This document shows positions 16,815 through 21,465 of a DNA stretch of 21,465 nt, one piece after another. The notes below the pieces were generated by a model. That model worked only from the letters and a program-made list of their open reading frames with translations, had not been told where the DNA came from and did not search any database. The position numbers and the translations under genes are program-made. Position 1 is the first letter of the stretch, and each line of letters begins with the position of its first letter. The stretch is taken from NCBI GenBank assembly GCA_023392285.1, contig JAEVZK010000150.1, positions 1 to 21,465 of the forward strand, written 5' to 3'. This DNA comes from Armatimonadota bacterium (lineage in GTDB: Bacteria > Armatimonadota > Fimbriimonadia > Fimbriimonadales > Fimbriimonadaceae).

Positions 16815-17546
16815 ATGCCTTCCCAATGGCAGGAATTCTTCGACAACCACGCTCCCCATTACGATCAGAACAACTTCGTTCGGCACACAAAGGAGGAAGC
16901 AGATTTCTTTCTGAGCCTGTTTCCGATCGAGCGCGGCGCCAAAATTCTGGATGTTGGATGTGGGACCGGAAGGCACTGTGTGGAATTTGCCCGCCGCGGA
17001 TTTCAGATGACTGGCCTCGACCTATCGCAGGGGATGCTAGACGAGGCGCAGAAGAAGGTGGGCAACCTTCCCATTCGTTTGGTGAAGGCAGACGCCACCA
17101 ATTTTGAATTGAATGAAGTATTCGACGCTGCCTTCAGCCTCTGCGAGGGCGCATTCAACCTCTTGAGCGAGACTGAAGATGCGGAATTGCACGACAGGAG
17201 CATCCTCCAGAATATCGCTCGACACCTCAAGCCGGGTGCGCCCTTCCTGCTCACCGCGCTCAACGGTTATCAGATCATTCGGCAAATGGATGACAATGCG
17301 GTCCAGCTTGGGGCGTTCAACCCCATCACCATGGTCGCGCACTACAAAGACGAGCTGGATTTGCCTGAAGGAAAGAAAGAAATCGTCATTCGGGAGCGAC
17401 TTTTTATTCCGCCTGAAATGGTGAAGCTGCTCAATCAAACGGGCTTCCGATGCGAGTATGTATTTGGGGGCACTGCAGGCGATTGGGGGCGGAGGCCGCT
17501 GCGGTTGGACGAAATAGAGGCCATGTATGTCTGTCGTCGTCTGTAG
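16815..17546 (+). CDS. Class I SAM-dependent methyltransferase
   Basis: A 243-aa soluble methyltransferase. Motif I is ILDVGCGTGRHCVEFARRGF (44-63) with the acidic residue of the second strand in GLDLS (Asp69). FDAAFSLCEGAFNLL corresponds to motif IV region and LKPGAPFLLTALN to the later strand. The substrate cannot be deduced; the closest impression is the group annotated as generic class I methyltransferases acting on small molecules. It follows the acyltransferase by 14 bases in the same operon. Confidence 0.9.
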   Translation: MPSQWQEFFDNHAPHYDQNNFVRHTKEEADFFLSLFPIERGAKILDVGCGTGRHCVEFARRGFQMTGLDLSQGMLDEAQKKVGNLPIRLVKADATNFELNEVFDAAFSLCEGAFNLLSETEDAELHDRSILQNIARHLKPGAPFLLTALNGYQIIRQMDDNAVQLGAFNPITMVAHYKDELDLPEGKKEIVIRERLFIPPEMVKLLNQTGFRCEYVFGGTAGDWGRRPLRLDEIEAMYVCRRL

Positions 17547-17605
17547 ACACGTCGAGGCATTCCCTTCCAGCGGGTACGATTTACCCACGCATCGAGGGGC
17601 TCAGT

Positions 17606-18031
17606 TTGATTGATATTGGAGGAATTCTAGAGCATCTACCGCATCGGTATCCCATCCTTCTCGTGGATCGCATCCTTGAGATCGAAGAGGGCAAGTCGAT
17701 TCGCGGGTTGAAGAACGTGACCGTCAACGAGCCGTTCTTCCAGGGGCATTATCCCGGCATGCCGATCATGCCTGGAGTATTGATCGTCGAGGCGATGGCG
17801 CAGGCGGGTGCGCTGCTCCTTCTGACTACCGAACAATTCAAGGGGAAGGTGCCCCTGATCGGCGGCGTCGACAAGGTTAAGTTTAAGCGACCGGTCGTTC
17901 CGGGCGATCAATTGATTACCGACCTGAAGCTCGACTGGCTGCGCGGCTCGATCGGGCACTTCACCGGCGAAGCGAGGGTCGATGGCCAGCTTGTCGCCTC
18001 GATGGAAATGACTTTCAAGATCACAGACTAA
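17606..18031 (+). CDS. fabZ: 3-hydroxyacyl-ACP dehydratase FabZ
   Basis: A 141-aa enzyme that dehydrates 3-hydroxyacyl-ACP in fatty acid synthesis. HRYPILLVDRI, the catalytic His in GHYPGMPIMPG and the catalytic Glu in VLIVEAMAQAG are all present, as is VDKVKFKRPVVPGDQL. I chose the TTG at 17606 because GAGGGG lies six bases upstream and this gives the usual family length; the open frame upstream (to 17450) overlaps the methyltransferase and has no FabZ-like sequence. lpxA follows after two bases. The two share the 3-hydroxyacyl-ACP pool, the classic reason for their linkage. Confidence 0.95.
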   Translation: MIDIGGILEHLPHRYPILLVDRILEIEEGKSIRGLKNVTVNEPFFQGHYPGMPIMPGVLIVEAMAQAGALLLLTTEQFKGKVPLIGGVDKVKFKRPVVPGDQLITDLKLDWLRGSIGHFTGEARVDGQLVASMEMTFKITD

Positions 18032-18033
18032 AC

Positions 18034-18822
18034 GTGTCCAACATCCACTCCTTGGCTTCGGTTCATCCAGACGCTCGCATCGCCGATGATGTCGAAATCG
18101 GACCGTTTTGCTACATCGAGTCGGATGTTCAGATCGGAGCTGGCTGCCGTCTTGATTCGCACGTCACGGTAAAAAGCGGCACAAAGATCGGTGAGCGCAA
18201 CCAGATCTTTCAGGGAGCGATCATCGGAGGCGATCCACAGGACCGCAAGTTTGCCGGAGAACCCACGTTTCTGCGCATCGGTGATGACAATGTCATTCGC
18301 GAATACGTCACTATCCATCGCGCAACCGGCGAGGGCGAGACCACGATCGTCGGAAACCACTGCTATCTGATGGCGTTCGTCCATCTCGGCCACAACTGCG
18401 TCGTGCATGACTACGTGACGATCACCAACAGCGTTGGAGTCAGCGGCCACTGCACGATCGAGGAGAGGGTGACGATCGGAGGCATGACGGCCGTGCATCA
18501 ATGGGTTCGGATCGGTAAAGTGGCGATGGTTGGCGGCCTTACGCGAGTCGTGAAGGACGTCCCGCCATTCATGCTCGCGGAAGGTGTCGATCAGGCTGTC
18601 CACGATATCAATGCGGTCGGCTTGCGCCGGTATGGCGTTACTTCACAAAGTCGGCTGGCACTCCACAAGGCTTGCAAGCTGCTATTCAAGTCTCAGCTGG
18701 GATTGACGAATGCGCTTGAGACGGTGCGCAGAGAGGTCGCGATGACTCCTGAAGTGGAATACCTTCTTGCCTTCGAAGAGCGCCGCTTCCGAGGGAAGAA
18801 CGGACGGGGAGATCAACCCTAG
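18034..18822 (+). CDS. lpxA: UDP-N-acetylglucosamine acyltransferase LpxA
   Basis: LpxA performs the first step of lipid A synthesis, moving a 3-hydroxyacyl chain from ACP to UDP-GlcNAc. The protein has 262 aa, the same as the E. coli enzyme. The left-handed beta-helix hexapeptide repeats run from about residue 7 to 185; HLGHNC at 117-122 supplies the catalytic His (H120, matching H125 of E. coli). IGGDPQDRKFAGE and VVKDVPPFMLAEG are typical. It starts with GTG two bases after the fabZ stop. Its last four bases overlap the end of the convergent PPK2 gene. lpxB, lpxC and lpxD are not in the window. Confidence 0.96.
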   Translation: MSNIHSLASVHPDARIADDVEIGPFCYIESDVQIGAGCRLDSHVTVKSGTKIGERNQIFQGAIIGGDPQDRKFAGEPTFLRIGDDNVIREYVTIHRATGEGETTIVGNHCYLMAFVHLGHNCVVHDYVTITNSVGVSGHCTIEERVTIGGMTAVHQWVRIGKVAMVGGLTRVVKDVPPFMLAEGVDQAVHDINAVGLRRYGVTSQSRLALHKACKLLFKSQLGLTNALETVRREVAMTPEVEYLLAFEERRFRGKNGRGDQP

Positions 18823-19643
18823 GTTTTGTCGATTCCGGCGAGTTCCGCTTTCGCCGCTTCTCCTATCTTTTCGAGCGCAGCCGACCATTTTTCGCGATAC
18901 GGCGTGAGGGCTTCGACGAGCGCTTCTGCGACGGCAAGATCGCGAAACCACTTTCGATCCGCAGGAACGATGAACCAGGGTGCGTCTTTGGTATTGCAGC
19001 GGCTCAGGGCATCTTCGTAGGCTCGGGTGTAGTCATCCCAGAAAGTGCGCTCCTTCCAATCTCCTGCGCTGAGCTTCCAATACTTCTCCACCTTCTCCTC
19101 ACGAGCGAGGAGGCGCTCTCTTTGCTCCTCTTTCGAGATGTGCAAGTAGAACTTTAGGATGATCGTTCCAGAGTCGGTGAGGAGCTTTTCAAATGCATTG
19201 ATGTGTTCGTACCGGCTTTCCCAGACCTCGCGCGGTGCAAGTTCGTGAACACGCACGACCAGCACATCTTCGTAGTGGGATCGGTTGAAGATGGAGATGC
19301 CGCCCAGCCGTGGGGTTTCCTTGTGGACCCGCCAGAGAAAGTCGTGAGCGAGTTCCTCCTCCGTCGGTACTTTGAAATTGACGACGCGGCAACTTTGCAC
19401 GTTGACGTAGCTGATCACCCGATTGATCGCCCCGTCCTTCCCCGCAGTGTCTCTTCCTTGAAACACGAGGAGCAGGCTGTTCTGCCGAGCGGCAAACATC
19501 AGCTCCTCCAACTCGCCGATCTGCGCACCCAACTTGTCGAGCCGGGCCAAGCCTTCTTCCTTGGTTAATCCGCCGTTCTTCGATGAGTCGATTTTTGAAA
19601 GGTCGATCTTTTCCCCTTGCTTGAGCCGATGCGCGTAAGACAT
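18819..19643 (-). CDS. PPK2 family polyphosphate:nucleotide phosphotransferase
   Basis: A 274-aa cytoplasmic kinase that uses polyphosphate to phosphorylate nucleotides. Walker A reads QGRDTAGKDG (62-71), the Walker B/lid segment is ISIFNRSHYEDVLVVRVHEL, and FKVPTEEELAHDFLWRVHKE and LSAGDWKERTFWDDYTRAYE are diagnostic. The sequence style (HDFLWR, SHYEDVLVVRVH) fits the single-domain group acting on AMP/ADP rather than the larger polyphosphate-making PPK2, but this is by eye. No clear ribosome binding site precedes the ATG. It is divergent from the nucleotidyltransferase pair. Confidence 0.95.
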   Translation of the reverse strand: MSYAHRLKQGEKIDLSKIDSSKNGGLTKEEGLARLDKLGAQIGELEELMFAARQNSLLLVFQGRDTAGKDGAINRVISYVNVQSCRVVNFKVPTEEELAHDFLWRVHKETPRLGGISIFNRSHYEDVLVVRVHELAPREVWESRYEHINAFEKLLTDSGTIILKFYLHISKEEQRERLLAREEKVEKYWKLSAGDWKERTFWDDYTRAYEDALSRCNTKDAPWFIVPADRKWFRDLAVAEALVEALTPYREKWSAALEKIGEAAKAELAGIDKT

Positions 19644-19732
19644 ATCGATCAGTTTGCCAAATTTGCTGGAGTTCGGAGGCTGAGAGTTGGGGAGTTTCGT
19701 GCAAGGCGGAGTCGATGATGTAAATTAGGATC

Positions 19733-19942
19733 ATGCAACGGAAATTCGAGGAAGGGGGAAAGGGCCAGATCTCAGGCTCAACATCAGAACTTTCGGTTGC
19801 TTATTGGCAAAGCCGGACACCTGAAGAGCGTGTGCAGGCAATCTTTGAAATCCGAGATTTTTATTACGGGGTGATGCATCCTGGCACCGGGGCTACAAGA
19901 CTGGACCGATCTGTTGGCGGCACTCGACGCCTCTCACATTAA
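19733..19942 (+). CDS. Small protein preceding a nucleotidyltransferase
   Basis: A 69-aa protein with AGGA five bases before the ATG. The middle (VAYWQSRTPEERVQAIFEIRDFYYG) resembles the short helical proteins often encoded just before nucleotidyltransferases of this type, whose C-termini end in a similar RLxR segment (here TRLDRSV). It overlaps the next gene by 29 bases. It could be the partner (antitoxin-like) component of a two-gene module; that is inferred from gene order only. Confidence 0.65.
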   Translation: MQRKFEEGGKGQISGSTSELSVAYWQSRTPEERVQAIFEIRDFYYGVMHPGTGATRLDRSVGGTRRLSH

Positions 19943-20330
19943 GTATTTAATCGTTGGTGGAATTGCCGTTGGCTTCTATGCTGAACCGAGATTTACCAAG
20001 GATTTGGATATTCTGGTGGCAGTACAGCCTCCAGACCACCTGAAACTCTTCAGCGTTCTTCGAGAATTCGGCGCTCCCGTGCATCTCGTTGCCGCGGAGG
20101 AGTTCGTCGCTTCCGACTTCATCTTTCACTTTGGACTGCCGCCTTGGAGAATCGATATTTTGACGTCCATTCAAGGTGTTGACTTCGGCAAAGCGTTTGA
20201 GCGCAGAAATATGCTCCCCCTAGGCACTTATATGGCGAGCGTCATAAGCAAAGAAGACCTGATTGTTTCGAAGCTAGCGAGCGGTCGGCACCAGGATTTA
20301 GCGGACGTGGAGAAGCTGCGGCTCGTCTAG
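19914..20330 (+). CDS. Nucleotidyltransferase-fold protein (possible toxin-antitoxin type)
   Basis: A 138-aa protein with the Pol-beta nucleotidyltransferase pattern: YLIVGGIAVGFYAEPRFTKDLDIL with Gly15-Gly16, Asp30 and Asp32, and a third carboxylate Asp81 in WRIDIL. ISKEDLIVSKLASGRHQDLADVEKL is a typical ending for this group. All three metal ligands are present, so it should be active on a nucleotide. The start is uncertain: TTG 19914 is the first usual start, but family-like sequence (QDWTDLL) lies upstream in frame as far as a TGA at 19872, with only CTG codons available. It overlaps the small upstream gene, as in paired modules. Confidence 0.8.
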   Translation: MAALDASHIKYLIVGGIAVGFYAEPRFTKDLDILVAVQPPDHLKLFSVLREFGAPVHLVAAEEFVASDFIFHFGLPPWRIDILTSIQGVDFGKAFERRNMLPLGTYMASVISKEDLIVSKLASGRHQDLADVEKLRLV

Positions 20331-20370
20331 CGGCAACCGCATCTCGCTCCTAGTCGGCCTCAACCGGGCA

Positions 20371-20400
20371 ACCACCCCCGGCCCCTCCTTCAAAGGAGGG
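20371..20400. repeat. G-rich repeat element with 8-bp hairpin
   Basis: CCCTCCTT-ca-AAGGAGGG (20383-20400) forms a perfect stem. The minus strand reads TTTGAAGGAGGGG, CC, GGGGGTGG, close to the insertion in sufB (TTTGAGGGAGGGG, GTT, GGGGGTGG). It lies after the nucleotidyltransferase gene and may also aid termination there, though no T-run follows. Confidence 0.5.
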
Positions 20401-20461
20401 AGTTCGGGAATTCCGAGCCTCTCATGAGTGTGATTCGTGCTTAGCAAACTTTAACATATCC

Positions 20462-20491
20462 TTGACTTGGTTGCAATTCCGCCTCCATAAT
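20462..20491 (+). promoter_or_regulatory. Sigma-70-like promoter for EF-G leader
   Basis: TTGACT (20462-20467) and CATAAT (20486-20491) are separated by 18 bases. This is the best promoter match in the window. Transcription would start near 20498, giving an untranslated leader of about 195 bases before the EF-G ATG. Confidence 0.7.
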
Positions 20492-20497
20492 AGGACT

Positions 20498-20616
20498 GTC
20501 GCACTTTTTGCGCGGCTAAGGCGTAAATCAATTGGAGGCACAGACGGCTCTAGCGTAACGAACCCGTAAATCGAATCCACCCGATTTCGCCCTTCGCACG
20601 ATTGCGAGGGGTTTTT
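20498..20616 (+). promoter_or_regulatory. Candidate attenuator leader (or short RNA) upstream of EF-G
   Basis: Two mutually exclusive folds are visible. In one, AAATCG (20568-20573) pairs with CGATTT (20582-20587) right before the terminator stem. In the other, AAG-GCG-AAATC (20518-20529, bulged T) pairs with GATTT-CGC-CTT (20583-20594, bulged C), which takes away the left arm of the terminator. This is the usual logic of attenuation. Alternatively the unit is an independent RNA of about 115 bases. No known riboswitch or leader family was recognised. Confidence 0.45.
20590..20616 (+). terminator. Intrinsic terminator inside the EF-G leader
   Basis: CCCTTCGCA (20590-20598), loop CGAT, TGCGAGGGG (20603-20611): nine pairs with one T-G wobble, directly followed by TTTTTGTT. 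It lies between the promoter and the EF-G gene on the same strand, so it must be read through or regulated for EF-G to be made from that promoter. Confidence 0.75.
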
Positions 20617-20693
20617 GTTGAGGAGTCGATAGGGTTGGTCGTTCGTCGTTTGTTAAATTCCTCCAAGTCCCGAAATCTACACAAGAGAAAAAA

Positions 20694-21465
20694 ATGCCCC
20701 GTAGTCACCCTCTAGAACTCGTCCGCAACATCGGTATTGCCGCTCACATCGACGCTGGCAAGACGACCACCACTGAGCGAATCCTGTTTTACACTGGAAA
20801 GTCGCACAAGATCGGTGAGGTCCACGAGGGCAACACCACGACGGACTACATGGAGCAGGAGCGCGAGCGGGGGATCACCATCACCTCCGCCGCCGTGACC
20901 GCCGTGTGGAACGACCACCGCATCAACGTCATCGACACCCCCGGTCACATCGACTTCAACATCGAGGTGAACCGCTCGCTGCGCGTGCTCGACGGCGCGG
21001 TGTTCATCATCGAGGGCGTGGCCGGCGTGCAGCCGCAGTCCGAGACCAACTGGCGTCTCGCTGACCGCTACAACGTCCCGCGCCTGATCTTCATCAACAA
21101 GCTCGACCGCACCGGCGCCGACTTCTACCGCGCCGCGGCGACGCTGACCGAGAAGCTCGGCATCAACTGGGTGACGTTGCAGCTGCCGATCGGCATCGAG
21201 GACACCTTCAAGGGCGTGGTCGACCTGGTCGAGATGAAGGCTATCGTCTGGAAGGGCGACGAGCTCGGCGCGCAGTACGAGGACGCCCCGATCCCGGACG
21301 ACCTGAAGGAGAAGGCCGTCGAGTACCGCCAGAAGCTGCTCGACACCGTCGTCGGCATCGACGAGGCGGCGATGGAGGAATACTTCGACAAGGGCGACGT
21401 CTCCATCGAGACGCTGAAGAAGTGCATCAAGAAGGGCACGATCACCGGCGAGTTCCGCCCCGTGC
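20694..21465 (+). CDS. fusA: Elongation factor G, 5' part (runs off window)
   Basis: The first 257 residues of a translocation GTPase. G1 is AHIDAGKT (17-24), the switch region has RGITITSAAV, G3 is DTPGHIDF with D81 and His85, and G4 is NKLD (135-138). The text IEVNRSLRVLDGAV and GVQPQSETNWRLADRYNVPR is EF-G rather than LepA or TypA. Small departures from the common form (DFNIEVNRS, PQSETNWRLAD) may mark a lineage variant or a second EF-G. Codons end mostly in C or G, much more so than in neighbours, as expected for a very highly expressed gene. No rpsL or rpsG lies upstream, so this is not a standard str operon start. The leader before it carries an attenuator-like terminator. Confidence 0.95.
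   Translation, partial: MPRSHPLELVRNIGIAAHIDAGKTTTTERILFYTGKSHKIGEVHEGNTTTDYMEQERERGITITSAAVTAVWNDHRINVIDTPGHIDFNIEVNRSLRVLDGAVFIIEGVAGVQPQSETNWRLADRYNVPRLIFINKLDRTGADFYRAAATLTEKLGINWVTLQLPIGIEDTFKGVVDLVEMKAIVWKGDELGAQYEDAPIPDDLKEKAVEYRQKLLDTVVGIDEAAMEEYFDKGDVSIETLKKCIKKGTITGEFRPV

Larger units (their letters stand above)
20331..20693. other. 363-base intergenic region before EF-G
   Basis: No gene is seen. From left to right it holds a G-rich repeat element with a hairpin (20371-20400), a strong sigma-70-like promoter (20462-20491), a structured leader with alternative pairings (20498-20616) ending in an intrinsic terminator, and about 78 bases of untranslated sequence to the EF-G start. Confidence 0.7.

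Noticed and set aside
17450..17605. N-terminal extension of FabZ
   Set aside because: It overlaps the methyltransferase and has no FabZ-like sequence; the TTG start gives the usual length with a good ribosome binding site.
20560..20590. tRNA-like T-loop (TCGAATCC) in the EF-G leader
   Set aside because: No matching acceptor, D or anticodon stems could be built; in particular it is not a tRNA-Sec.

Overview
The window is about 21.5 kb of densely packed bacterial DNA of moderately high GC, with frequent GTG and TTG starts and many 4-base stop/start overlaps. Lipid A genes (fabZ, lpxA) point to a Gram-negative, double-membrane organism. The gene mix (type II prepilin-like protein, PPK2, MalF/MalG-type permeases, SUF system) would suit a lineage such as Armatimonadota, but that affiliation is only an impression. 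No rRNA, tRNA, insertion sequence or CRISPR array was recognised.

Layout. 1-1170: a possible 38-aa ORF and a PD-(D/E)XK nuclease-like protein (+). 1177-3134: a 96-aa unknown protein and sufB (-); SufB carries a low-complexity insertion of about 67 residues that looks like captured repeat DNA. 3333-7526: a minus-strand group of a prepilin-like protein, a small membrane protein, a DUF2235 alpha/beta hydrolase with membrane C-terminus and another membrane protein. 7527-8208: non-coding stretch with an 11-bp hairpin and a repeat element. 8209-9877: three tandem, ATGA-linked exported thioredoxin-fold genes (-). 9947-11419: cysS (+). 11426-14241: two sugar ABC permeases, a DoxX-like protein and a DUF3298-like exported protein (-). 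14334-18822: yebC, rhomboid, DUF374 acyltransferase, methyltransferase, fabZ, lpxA (+), a probable envelope-lipid operon. 18819-19643: PPK2 (-). 19733-20330: a small protein plus nucleotidyltransferase pair (+). 20331-21465: a clear promoter, an attenuator-like leader with intrinsic terminator, and the 5' part of an EF-G gene that runs off the window.

The most striking result is the middle gene of the thioredoxin operon. It is interrupted by one in-frame TGA exactly where its neighbour has the first cysteine of CxxC. Reading TGA as selenocysteine gives an intact 135-aa exported protein with a UGSC motif, the same length as the CVNC paralogue beside it, and a 13-bp hairpin starts 18 nt after the TGA, as a bacterial SECIS element would. 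The third paralogue has lost both redox residues. The operon therefore holds a Cys form, a probable Sec form and a redox-dead form with TPR-like repeats side by side. The machinery for selenocysteine (selA, selB, selC, selD) is not in the window, so this stays an inference until the genome is checked.
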